Positions 1-9,921 of a DNA stretch of 27,478 nt are shown here, piece by piece (position 1 is the first letter of the stretch; each line of letters begins with the position of its first letter). The DNA is taken from NCBI GenBank assembly GCA_004802705.1, contig SGPL01000446.1, positions 1-27,478 of the forward strand. Direction: 5' to 3'. Position numbers and translations under genes: made by a program. The notes under the pieces were generated by a model. It had not been told where the DNA came from. It ran no database searches and saw only the letters and a list, made by a program, of their open reading frames with translations. Origin of the DNA: Bondarzewia mesenterica. Its lineage: Eukaryota > Basidiomycota > Agaricomycetes > Russulales > Bondarzewiaceae.

Positions 1-180
1 AGTGAAATTCACTACAAAGCAGTTGATAAAGTAAAAACTACCAGCCTATAGTAAAAACTATGGTAGTATTACTGTAGTCTAATGCATAGTAAAGTTTCAC
101 TACGTACATAGTGAAATCAAATCAGCTAATTAGATCACTTCCATTTTGCTGATGTTGTAGGATATAGTAAAACTAGCTGG
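1..180. repeat. Left terminal and subterminal repeats with palindromes
   Basis: The first 13 bases nearly form a palindrome (AGTGAA/TTCACT). Positions 95-102 and 109-116 form a perfect 8-bp inverted repeat, TTTCACTA and TAGTGAAA, around a 6-base spacer. AGTAAAAACTA occurs twice (near 31 and 51) and TAGTAAAACTA near 164. Repeats this dense suit transposase-binding subterminal sites of a CACTA-type element; that role is inference. Confidence 0.45.
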
Positions 181-264
181 GCAGCTACAAGTGAGAGGAG
201 TGGGTCATTATACATGAAAGAAGGCATATTTCTGGCGTCGATGTTGATGCGACTATCATTTAGT

Positions 265-1182
265 TTACGATGTGTCCCAAGCAATAATGTGAGCAAAATA
301 AATTCTAAAACACGATAAGATATTAAAATACTCTTCAGTGTCAGTGTCGTAGTCCTTGACCTTCATGACTGGACACAAACACCGAGCAGTTTGGGCATGG
401 CTAAACCCGTGAAGCTCTTTGTCAGCAGCAGACAATGCGGGGACAATCTTCGCAGCGATGTTATTGGGCATCATGAAGGTGAGCATTGTTCCCTTAAGAG
501 CAGCCATATTATTTGCTCGTGCTTGTCCTCCAGCAGCGGCGATCTGTGTGCAGCTTTAAGAGTTAGTAGAAGAACATAGTGTACAGTCGCTCACCATATT
601 CAGAGCATCTTAAACAAGCTCTGATTCACCTGACATCCCTGACAGCTATTCAAGCTGAGGTGCACAGCTCAGCAGCTCATGGTATATGCACTTATCGCAC
701 TATTTGTCCTCATCTGACCTATGTTATGGCACAATATGTGTGAGTGTATGCTTTTATAATATAGCATATACTTACATTTTTTGAAATTTCTTCACTGTGT
801 CGATGTCCTGAGTCTTTCCTTGGGCTTCAGATGTGGCAATCATCTCTAGGTTTATTCCCTTTCAAAAAGCAGCACTAAAGTCTCGGAACGCCCCACCAAG
901 CCTACTTATCTGCCTACTCATATGCCTTTTTGTCAAGTACAGGGACACTACAGCTGATGAACTGTATAGAATTAAAGGAAACAATATATATATTAAAGCG
1001 TACTGAGAATTAGTATCATTTTTTGTGACCTTCATCTTTTTTCTTGATGAGCGTGCTGAAGATGACACATTTGCTGAATCGGTCTCACTGTCTGAGATGG
1101 TAGATAGAGTTGAATCCTCAAACTCAGAGGATTCACTATCAGAGATGACAATGGGATGAGAGGATTTTTTTTTTTTTGCCAC
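265..1182 (-). pseudogene. DUF6698-like protein, broken copy
   Basis: The gene starts at 1182. It opens with a lysine run and a Ser/Asp/Glu-rich stretch (MAKKKKSSHPIVISDSES), which looks like a nuclear signal plus acidic tract. A likely intron spans 962-1003 (GT...CAG), followed by a segment with TKRHMSRQISRLGGAF and then an in-frame TGA. A later exon reads as a Tyr-His-Glu-Leu-Leu...Pro-Gln-Leu-Glu segment with two TAG stops. The last exon (from about 548) carries AAAGGQARANNMAALKGT and HGFSHAQTARCLCP. The order of a dozen-residue helix, a G-A-R-x(n)-L-K-G motif and a G-F-x-H-x(2)-T-x(2)-L-C-P motif is what I recall of the fungal DUF6698 family; no search was run. It is divergent from the transposase 156 bp away, so it is probably the element's second gene. 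At least three in-frame stops make it non-functional. Its 3' end may lie beyond 265. Confidence 0.5.
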
Positions 1183-1338
1183 TGTGACCCATGGCGTAGG
1201 GGAGGTAGAACTTCAAGATAGCTTTGAACTCTGACGATGCATCGTGCACCAAAGTCGTGATGTGACTTACTGATTAGATTAAGAAGTCAGACTCATCGCA
1301 TCGCATCTCTTCAATCCCCTCAATCATTTTCCCCTCCT
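1183..1338. promoter_or_regulatory. Divergent intergenic spacer with a perfect 12-bp palindrome
   Basis: This 156-bp gap separates the start codons of the leftward DUF6698-like gene and the rightward transposase, so it should hold both promoters. Near its middle, ACGATGCATCGT at 1234-1245 is a perfect palindrome. A short CATCGCATC repeat lies near 1298, followed by a pyrimidine-rich leader before the ATG at 1339. Promoter function is inferred from position only. Confidence 0.35.
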
Positions 1339-4300
1339 ATGTCTTTAACATGCATTGGGTGTGGACGGGAAAAATTTTCCTCATCAAAAAGTCTCAAGGC
1401 ACACTGCAAGAAATGTTCAGATTTACTCACGCAGAACAATACCTTACTTTCTACTAAGCAGGCCCTAGATCAACAAGCCACCGCATCTTCTTCAGCAAAA
1501 TGTATCAAGGAATCACAGCTGGAATTATCAGATAGTTAAGGTACAAATAATAGAGGCAGAGGACAAGATAAAAGACTTGCTAGTGAGGAGGGTTCTGCTA
1601 TAGAATTAGCAAGCAGAGGAGCATTAGGAAATGAGATGCATAATTTGTGCTATCACAAGTAAATCATTATATGCTAATATATTTGTTTATGACTGAATCA
1701 GGATGTAGAAATGCAAAATGGCACAGCAAATACTGCTGAGGAGGATCTGCCTGCTCCTTCACCAAAAGCTGAAGCTGCTGTCGAGAAAACAGCATGTTCA
1801 CGGTGTTCTGGTTGTGCTATTCACTTCCCTCGGCATTTTGTCGATTTTGTACCCATTTCAGCAACGCCATTATCACACATTCCCAACATCCAGCATGTTG
1901 TAAATGCTCCGCGTGACATTCCTGCTGCTACTTCATCTGACACGAATACTACAGCCGATCCTGATGCTGTCCGATTATCACCTGCTCCCCCTTCTAAGCC
2001 TTTCATTGAGACCAAGCCCAACTCTTTTGGTCTTTTCTGCCGCTATCCATCTCAGCCGACTCTAGATCCTGAGGAAGGTGTTTCACTGGATAGCATCTGC
2101 GATACATCTACCTTGGCTAGCGACTCAACTACTGCTAGGTAATCATCAAAAACTCTGGCTGGTCAACATCATGGACTCTCTAATCTTGAAGGATCTTCTG
2201 CTGATAATTTTGCACCATTCTCTAGCTATAGCATGGCAAAACTTGCTGGATGGCACTACTCAGGCTCTACTGCTAAATCTGCTAATGAAATGAACAGGCT
2301 TGTTGAGACTGTGCTAACTGATCCTGACTTTAAGCCTGCAGAGCTTGCTACTTTCAATCTACATCATGAGAATGAACATCTGGATCGGTATCTAGCTCAG
2401 GTTGATGATCCATTTCTCGAACAAGATGGATGGCATGAAGCATCTGTCCACATTTGCCTTCCGATGGAGAAAAAGAGATGGGCGAGTGAAGATGAAGTCC
2501 CTGTCTTTGAGGTGAAAGGCCTTCATCATCGTCACCTCATTGACATTATTACTGGTGTCTATGCCGATCCCATTGCGAGGACTTTCCACATGATGCCTTT
2601 TCAGCAATTCTGGATAGCCAACTCAGACAACGACTCAGACATTGTTCATGTTTACTCTGAGATCTATTCCTCTGATGCAATGCTAAAAGCTCACGAGCAG
2701 ATATCCACTCTACCTCATGATTCTGATGACTCAGATGATCTGGAGAGAGTTGTTGCTCTACTTATAATTTAGTCTGACTCGACACATCTCGCAAGCTTTG
2801 GGGATGCATCCCTCTGGCTGTTTTATCTCTTTTTTGGTGCTCAGTCAAAATATGTCTACAGCAGGCCAACATCTAGTGCATGCCATCATCTCGTTTATAT
2901 TCCAATGGTAACAGTACCTTTACTTATTTAGTTTTATTATAGACTAACATATTCTCAGCTTCTGGCCTCATTTCAAGACTTTTATAGGAACATATTCAGA
3001 ACAAGCGCATCTTCCGCTGTTCTAACACACTGCAAATGTGAACTTGTTCAAGGCATGTGAGATGTCCTTCTAGATGAAGAGTTCATGCATGCCTATGAGC
3101 ATGGCATCAAACTCTTGTGCAGAGATGGTATCTGGCAGAGAATCTTTCCCAGGTTTTTCACATACTCAGTGGATTACCCTGAGAAGTATTATTTTTGTAT
3201 CCTTTTCTCTAATTTCTGCATATCAAACTAACTATTCAAATTGCCAGAGTCATTCTTGCAAGTATCAAATACCTCGAAAAGTGTCCGTGCTCATGCTGTC
3301 TTGTAGAAAAGAGCCAAATATTCAAGATGGGCTTATACTCTGACATGCACTATCATGCGGCTGTGCGACTCAACTCTGAAATAAGTCAAACTCATGTCAA
3401 GACNGCCCAAAAGGTTATCTTTCAAAATGGAGTGCCCTTGAGTAGCAAACATCTGGATGCTATTCTTGGCAATCAGTCTCTCATTCCGACATAGGTAAGT
3501 ACTGTATTTTCATTGAAATATCTGCTGACTTAGCATATACTTAGAACACCTTTTCGCAATGCTTTTTATTGTTTAATTTTAATTATTTTTTGCTATTTGT
3601 TGTTGACCTTCTTCATGAGTTCGAACTCGGAGTCTGGAAGGGTTTATTCACCCATTTAATGTGGATTCTGTATGCTGCTAGGGGTGATGCAATCCAAGAG
3701 CTAAATGCACGATAAGACTAAAGTTAAATTTGTGTGATATTTGCTCTAACCTCTTTACATTTCCAGATATCATCGAGTATCAACATTTGGGTGTGATACA
3801 ATACGCTATTTCCATTCAAATGCATCTGCTATGAAGAAGCTCATGGTGAGGGACTTTGAAGATCTTTTACAGGTGCGTATGACTATTATCTTTATGTGTA
3901 CATACAGCTGATCTTCGGCAAAAGTGTGCAATTCCCGTATTTGAAGGCTTACTTCCTTCCCCACACAACAATCTTCTCATGGACGTCATATTCACGATGG
4001 CATCCTGGCATGGCTACGCTAAGCTCCATCTTCATACTGACAAAACCCTCGACTTGTTTNATGCAGAGATAAAAGACATTGGTCTATTCCTTCGCAAGTT
4101 CATNGAAGTTACCTGCTCTTTTTACGAGACAATGGAACTACCTCAGGAAGAAGCGGCACGTGAGCGGCGGGAGGCAGCTCTTGCAGCTCAAAGTGGTCAG
4201 ACAGCTGGGCAGGCATGGGCTACTGGAGGGAAGAAGCAGAAAGAGTTTAACATGTCAACATATAAGCTGCATGCTCTCAGAGATTATCCTAACATAATTC

Positions 4301-5977
4301 GACAGCTTGGAACTACAGATTCATATACCACCCAGATTGTGAGTGTTTAATGCAATTCTGCCGCATCATTAACTTTGATCCAATTTATAGGGCGAGCTTG
4401 AGCATCAACGTGTAAAGCATCGCTTTGTGTGTACTAACAAAAACAGATTTGTATTACAGCTCACACAACAAGAAGCACGAGAACGTATAGTCAAAAAGGT
4501 TGAAGCACGCCTACAACAATGAAAATCAGCAATGCCAACTTCAAAGTCAAAATTATGCATGCGCATTGACGAGGATTCACTTCNATACAGTAACCCAAAG
4601 GCCCACCATCATATTGCAGAATCTGAAAAAGAATACGATCAGATCACTCCCTGGCTTACCGAACATATGGATGATCTCACGGTGAAGGTAGTTAAACTTN
4701 TTTTTTTGTTTGCCAGTTGCAGCATCTCTACTCATTCTTACATTGTTACTCAGGATTTTCTTCTACAGCTTTAAGATCACTTACTCAGATGGCTCTTGGA
4801 GAAGCCATGGGATGGTGATGAGTATCAATTTACAGATGAAGAACGTAGTGCNGTGATCTTGATGAAGGACCAGCTCNATCGACACAATGTCATGCGTATC
4901 NACTACATAACATATGACATTCAGTGGGCTCAAGATTCCATCAATCCACGCACACATGCTGATATCATGCTCCTCGCCCATGAAGATGGGGGTGATATGC
5001 CCAGCCACTCTTATTAGTATGCACGAGTAATTGGTATATATCATGTTAACGTCTGGCATGAGATGCTATCCCTGAAGCCACAGCGCATGAATTTTCTNTN
5101 GGTTTATTGGTTTGAACGCGATCCAACAGCCCCCGGTGGCTGGGCAGCAAAATGCTTACATCATTTTGGCTTTGTCGACAAGACTGATCCCACGTGCTTT
5201 TAGTTTTGTTAACCCACAGGATGTCATCCANGATGCTCACCTCATCCCTGCCTTTGCACATCATCGTACTAGCTTACTCTTAGGTCCTTCTGTTGCTTGC
5301 AAGAACGAAGAGAATCTAGTTGAGAATGACTCAGGTGGCTACTACAAGGACAGTGATTCTACTTTCTACTACGTGAATATGTGAGTGGTATTCTCTCATA
5401 GGCATTGCGTCACTTTTAATGAATTTATTTCAGGTTTGTTGATAGGGATATGTTCATGCGGTACTGCAGGGGAGNTGTAGGCCATAGGATTACGTGCGTC
5501 CTTGACAAGTTCCTTCTTAATAATGAAGGTGCTGCTGATATTGAGGCTGAGGACTTAGAGCCTGAGCTGCATAGATCTACCACCTCATCTTCTACCTCAT
5601 CATCATCTACCTCTACCACCTCGTCATCTTCCACCTCATCATCATCTACCTCTACCACCTCANCATCATCCACCTCATCATCAAGTTTTTCTTCAACTTC
5701 ACAGTCTGAGCATTCTCAGATGTCCTCACATTCGCAGTTGCAATCACAATCTTTCTCATAGTCAGCGGAGATAGAAGCTGCAGAAGAGACAGAAAGTGGA
5801 AGTGAGTGTGAGGATGGTGATGATGATGTGGATGAGGAAGAAAGAGAGCTAGGGGAGGATAGCGATTTAGAAGACAATGAAGAAGAAGAACTCAATGTGG
5901 ACCAGGATGAAGATAACACTGACATTGAGGAGGAGGATGATGATCTATTTNAAAGCACCAGATATGCCTCGTTATAA
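1339..5977 (+). pseudogene. Plavaka-type transposase, intron-containing, broken by stops
   Basis: The start at 1339 gives an N-terminal C2HC zinc finger (C5, C8, H22, C26). Conserved blocks then follow in family order: an F-G-L-F-x-R-Y segment (about 2030), the WHYSGSTAKSANEMN block (2251), SDSTHLASFGDASLW (2773), DEEFMHAYEHG (about 3075), RFFTYSVDYPEK (3151), the cysteine-containing CPCSCCLV (3290), the signature DLLHEFELGVWK (about 3605), NASAMKKLMVRDFEDLL (about 3820), EEAARERREAAL, HALRDYP, QDSINPRTHADIM (4930), HLIPAFAH (5240) and FVDRDMFMRY (5435). A Ser/Thr-rich then acidic tail runs to 5977. Plavaka transposases are DNA-cutting enzymes of Agaricomycete CACTA-like elements. Introns such as 2909-2957 separate the exons. 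Stops at 2140, 2770, about 3058 and 5016, among others, disable it; three sit where relatives have Trp. Dispersed Ns lie between 3404 and 5951. Confidence 0.82.
5579..5700 (+). repeat. Ser/Thr-coding minisatellite in the transposase tail
   Basis: CCACCTC...TCATCATCTACCTCTA recurs about three times in units of 36-39 bp, all multiples of three, so the frame stays open and codes for a Ser/Thr tract. After the stop at about 5759 the same frame continues as a strongly acidic segment (Glu/Asp-rich) to 5977. The antisense reading is a shadow. Confidence 0.7.
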
Positions 5978-6860
5978 TTGTGGTATGTCTCTTACATTTA
6001 TTTTTTTGCTCACTGTGCTTAAGTGAATATAACTTAAGTGCATCCACTGCTCAGCTGCCCTGCACCGCGCAATGGTCATTGAATGTTCATGGGCATGTCT
6101 GGACAACGTTCAATTATGAGCCTGCATGAACATCTCTGTGAGTCCGATAATTGCATATTTTCTCATTTGATGCTCATGCGTGTGGTCATTTTACCAAAAA
6201 TCAATTGAATGAATGAATTTGGCGCTGTACCTCATAGTGACAAACCCAATGAACTCAAACTATGGTGTCTCAATTGCATCGAAGTCCTCATGGCTGCATT
6301 TTACCCCATGGGTAGCATCCCTGCATTCTTCAGCTTCTACTTTCTCTTCCGCAGTAGATGAGATGACTAGATGTGTTTGATGCAGGGAAATGGGGCATAT
6401 GGAAACAAGAGGGTGCGCAGGAAGCCAATCTGGATTTCGTGTGAAGGATATTCCAGCAGTGTCACTTGGGTGGAGATAATTTTGAATTAGGCGTGGTTGT
6501 GCTCACGCTTACTTTGGAAGCAGCGCACAAGTGGAATTTTTTCTCGTGTTGTAGACGAGTAGCACAGACTAAGAGTAATCTTATTCATGCACACGCGATC
6601 CCTTTTTGGTGGGCCAGACAATGAGATACTCACAATAATGTGTGCAAATGACTTGTGAAGGTCTTTTCTTGCAGAGTTTTTTTTTTTTTGAATTTACTGT
6701 ATGTATTACTCAAGCCTGAGACAATGAATGATGTGACCCAGTTAATGCTATATCAGGGTATATGAGCTACCTCATCAGGACATGCAAAGCCATTTAAGGC
6801 TTTGCTGAGTCTTGCTGAACTCACCCACCTCTGCCAGATTTGGGAGGTTTTGCTGATGCA
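5978..6860. other. Non-coding stretch between transposase and right repeats
   Basis: No reading frame of a recognisable family was found. There is a 10-T run at about 6680 and scattered AT-rich sequence. It is probably the element's 3' untranslated and filler DNA, although a nested insertion cannot be excluded. Confidence 0.4.
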
Positions 6861-7109
6861 CATGCCTCTTTTTAGGATAGCCTACTGCAGCCTTAAATGC
6901 ATGGTAGTGGTCAGGGTTTGAGGATGTGTTTGAATTAGCAAGAATGTGTTGACAGTGCATTCCTATTCTGATCTGGCATTTCTTATTTTCTTTCTCTCCT
7001 CAAGCCTGTACTCCCCACACATGCCTCTTTTTGGAGTAGTTCACTATAGCTCTATATGCGTAGTGGTGGTCAGGGCTTGGGGACGCATTTGAATTAGTAA
7101 GAACACATT
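6861..7109 (+). repeat. Pair of 90-bp direct repeats, 159-bp period
   Basis: Copy A (6861-6950) and copy B (7020-7109) both begin CATGCCTCTTTTT and share GTGGTCAGGG and TTTGAATTAG in register. Most differences are transitions. Faint similarity (AAGCCTGTACTCCCCACA near 7005 and a CTCGTACTCACACA near 7170) suggests that the period continues into a third, worn unit. Confidence 0.6.
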
Positions 7110-7239
7110 TTAAACTTTAATTTTTTAGTTTTCATGTGCAGCTAACTGCACTCTGATTTATACTCAGCCCCTCGTACTCACACATCCAATAACACAGGCA
7201 TGAGATCTTGTAAGTCAGAGTGAATGTATACTCATCTAA

Positions 7240-7640
7240 GTCAAATTACCTATTAGATTTAGCTAACTGCTATATATAGATCTTAGTTTTATTCAAAATA
7301 AACAAATGTATAAAAGTAATTAAAAAAAAAATGAAAAAAATATAGAAAAACATATAAAAAAACATATGGAAAAACATATAAAAAAAACATATACAAATTA
7401 TGTGATCAAATATATAAAAAATAAAAAATAAAAAATATCAAAATATCAAAATTATGTGACCAAATATATACAAGTCAAAAAATAAAGCATCTGAAAAACT
7501 ATATCAAAATTATTTAATCAAAATATATGGGCATCAGAATAAAGGCTATTAAAACTGCATTTTAGTTTTACTACAAAGCATATATAGCTGCTATTTAAAG
7601 TACTACATTATTCTAGTATTATTAGTCTTTAGTAGTATTT
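7240..7640. repeat. AT-rich low-complexity tract
   Basis: The tract is dominated by A runs and ACATAT/AAATA reiterations; ATTATGTGA(T/C)CAAATATATA occurs twice (near 7398 and 7451). No coding potential. It lies just inside the proposed right end of the element and includes an inverted copy of the TAGTAAAACTA subterminal motif (near 7563). Confidence 0.6.
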
Positions 7641-7648
7641 TTGAAGTG

Positions 7649-7973
7649 AATACAGTAGGTCCCTCCACCTTCACCACCCCCCTGCAGTGGATGTATCCAC
7701 CACACATGACTGAGCTATCATGCTACTGCCCCTGTCTACCTACCCCTCTGTGCATGATGCACCGCCGCTGCCCTCCTGCGTGTCCTGTGCATCCTCCACC
7801 CTCGCGCTCGTCGTCTTCTGCAACAAGGCCGCTGCATCACCATGCGCCATCTCTCCTACCTCATATTCATTAAGACCACTCCCTCTGCCACATGTATTGA
7901 TGTGGAGGCCACCGCCACTGTGGTGCTTCCCAACAAATGTGTGCAGCTCGAGGACATTGCCATTGTGCTGACC
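7649..7973. other. Unassigned stretch right of the CACTA-like element
   Basis: Base composition changes abruptly from AT-rich to C-rich at about 7655. Short open frames exist on both strands (for example 7646-7873 +), but none shows a recognisable domain or plausible amino-acid composition. I see no gene here. Confidence 0.35.
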
Positions 7974-8165
7974 ATCTTGCTGACGGTCAGAAGTATGCAC
8001 GGTGATGTCGACGCCGTGTCGCTCACTCCACCAGCCATCTTGCTGATGGCTAACATGGCTGCATCGACCATTTTGCCGATGGTCGGAGGTGCGCACAGTG
8101 ATGTTGATGCCACTACACCTGCTCCACCAGCTGTCTCATTGATGGCTGGCGTGGCTGGCACCAGC
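7974..8165 (+). repeat. Tandem 96-bp duplication, frame-preserving
   Basis: 7974-8069 and 8070-8165 are adjacent diverged copies. In the open frame 7842-8222 they code for two 32-residue units sharing a GDVDA/SDVDA core, then PPA and LLMA/SLMA. The repeat length is a multiple of three, so the frame stays open. I do not recognise the protein and the frame may not be expressed. Confidence 0.6.
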
Positions 8166-8279
8166 CTCCTGTTCCTTGATGAAGTCAGGGAAGATGGGAA
8201 GGTGCAACTCAGGTACCTGTAGATGTGAGTACACGATCGACTGACCCCCATCCTCACCCTCCTCTGGACTTCCCAACTG

Positions 8280-9767
8280 ATGAGTGTGATGCTGCTATAT
8301 GCACACAGTGACAGAGTCATGAAGGCCATGCTGCAGGCCCACTGCAGCGAGTTTTGGCTGCCATGCAGTGGGAACAAGGCTGCACTCATCATGTGGCTGA
8401 AGGAGTTCAGCCGGGATCATGATGCTTGGGAAAGCTACCGGTGAGCCCCCCTTCTCACCACTCGCTAATGCCATGACCGTGCACGCTAATGCCTCCACCA
8501 TCCCACTCGCTGCTCTGCAGCCTGCTCCTGAGCACCCATCAGAAGCACAAGAGGCCTCGTACAAATGCAAAGTCAGCAAAGGTAAAGCAGTTAACATAGC
8601 GCCATGAGGCACTCCTCAGTGCCGGGGGAGAAGCCCCTTAGGCTGCACCAGCCGAATGCTTGAAGGACCTGCAAACGGCACGGCAAAAGGACAATTTCGT
8701 CCCATGGATAAGCTCTGCCCCCCGTCTTTATTCGCACCTCCCCATTCCATCCAATCCACTGACAACACGCATTGTTGCAAGCCAAGAGGGTTTGCACCCT
8801 CTTTCCATACATGCTGCCAGTGCCACCATCTCTAGCCTCACTCAGGATGGACCAAGCACCACCACCACAGGTGATGGTAGAGATCCCGCACAATGCTCCA
8901 TTGCACACGGTAAGTTATTCACATCTACCTCGCCTCTTGTGTTCACTCATGGACCCTTTGCATCAAACAAGCCATGTCCACTCTCGAGACGCACATCCTG
9001 GACACCAAGCAGCACCTCGACACCGTGCTGTCCTGACTCAACACCCTTGTTCTCACAGCCATGCCCTCTACCACTATGCCAGATGCATGGGTTAGTGCTG
9101 AAATGCCGGTCTGCATGCAGATGGCATGTTCATCATCTGCCCTACTGCTGATGTTATCGAGCATGACCCCTCCACTGGTCTTGACCCCTCACCATTGCTG
9201 ATGCATGTGCTGACACTCAGCAATGGCAACATCATCTGCTATACAGAACATGATGTGCCCGATCCACCTGCAGCCTCGTACGCAGTAAACATTGACTGAC
9301 TCGATCATGAGTGGGATGACACAATGAGCCGGTGGGCCAGCACCTCCATTCTCATGATCAAGGGCCAGGCCATCGCCCTGGTGTACTGGCCTGAGATCTA
9401 CAAATTGTGGAAGGGCACACAGTGGAAGGGCATGAAGGCGAGATAGTTTAAGTGGAAGGTTCGTCCCATCTCGCCCTCTAGTTTTGAGTTGCGAGCTGAT
9501 CACTGTTGCATATAAATGATCATCCATTGATATCATGGAGGCATGCCCGAGCAATTTTGGGCAGACTTCATGACTGGAGCCAGCAAGCAAATGACCTTCA
9601 CCACCATTACGGTGCAGCTCCACAAACTCCACAAGGTCGAAGATGAGCAGGTCAGTGCTAAAGCGAGGGCTGACTATGGTAGTGATTTCTCCTCTTTCTT
9701 CTCGTACACGAAGGATGGTGTCTCGGTTGAGATGACTGAGCACTCTGCTATCATGAAACATTATTGA
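8280..9767 (+). pseudogene. SAP-like domain hypothetical protein, broken copy
   Basis: From the ATG at 8280 comes a segment with HCSEFWLPCSGNKAALIMWL, which fits the helix-extended-helix pattern of SAP DNA-binding motifs (x-C-x(4)-G/P-x(3)-G-x-K-x-x-L-I-x-x-L). A basic stretch and EKPLRLHQPNA follow, then in another frame ARQKDNFVPW (about 8680). Low-complexity Ser/Pro/Thr sequence leads to a conserved end: EWDDTMSRWAS, GQAIALVYWPEIYKLWKG and QWKGMKAR (9309-9440), a stop, then MPEQFWADFMTGASKQM (9543) and an A-R-A-x-Y-G-x-D-F-x-x-x-F-x-Y block ending at 9767. I recall this architecture from multicopy Agaricomycete hypothetical proteins of unknown function; no search was run. Frameshifts near 8460 and 8655 and stops near 9300-9520 break it. 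Confidence 0.5.
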
Positions 9768-9921
9768 TTATTGAATAGGCTCTCTACTTAGTGCTTGATA
9801 GTTACCTACCTCTTTACTTGTATTTCTTATCATAATCAGCGCCTTAATCAGAATGAAATCATTGAATACACAGTCAATAGTACACAGAGACACTACACAA
9901 TCAATCATACATTGAAAAACT

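Larger units (their letters stand above)
10..7648 (+). mobile_element. Degenerate CACTA-like (Plavaka-type) DNA transposon carrying two divergent broken genes
   Basis: A unit of about 7.6 kb holds a broken DUF6698-like gene (-) and a broken Plavaka transposase (+). The left end reads CACTACAAA at 10; the reverse complement of the right end (7640-7648) reads CACTTCAAA. With flanking bases, positions 7-18 match the complement of 7640-7651 at 11 of 12 sites. Subterminal TAGTAAAACTA-type motifs lie near 31, 51 and 164, with an inverted copy near 7563. CACTA-superfamily elements are known for CACTA ends and subterminal repeats, and Plavaka is assigned to that superfamily. I see no clear target-site duplication, and the window starts only 9 bp outside, so the boundaries are tentative. 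The gene content is far better supported than the exact ends. Confidence 0.45.

Noticed and set aside
5425..5958. Minus-strand frames rich in Asp/Glu/Val or Ser opposite the transposase tail
   Set aside because: They are antisense shadows of the Ser/Thr and acidic low-complexity coding sequence on the plus strand.
7740..8392. Minus-strand frames of 118 and 178 residues
   Set aside because: Open mainly because of the 96-bp duplication. The Ser/Thr/Met-rich composition and lack of conserved motifs argue against coding.
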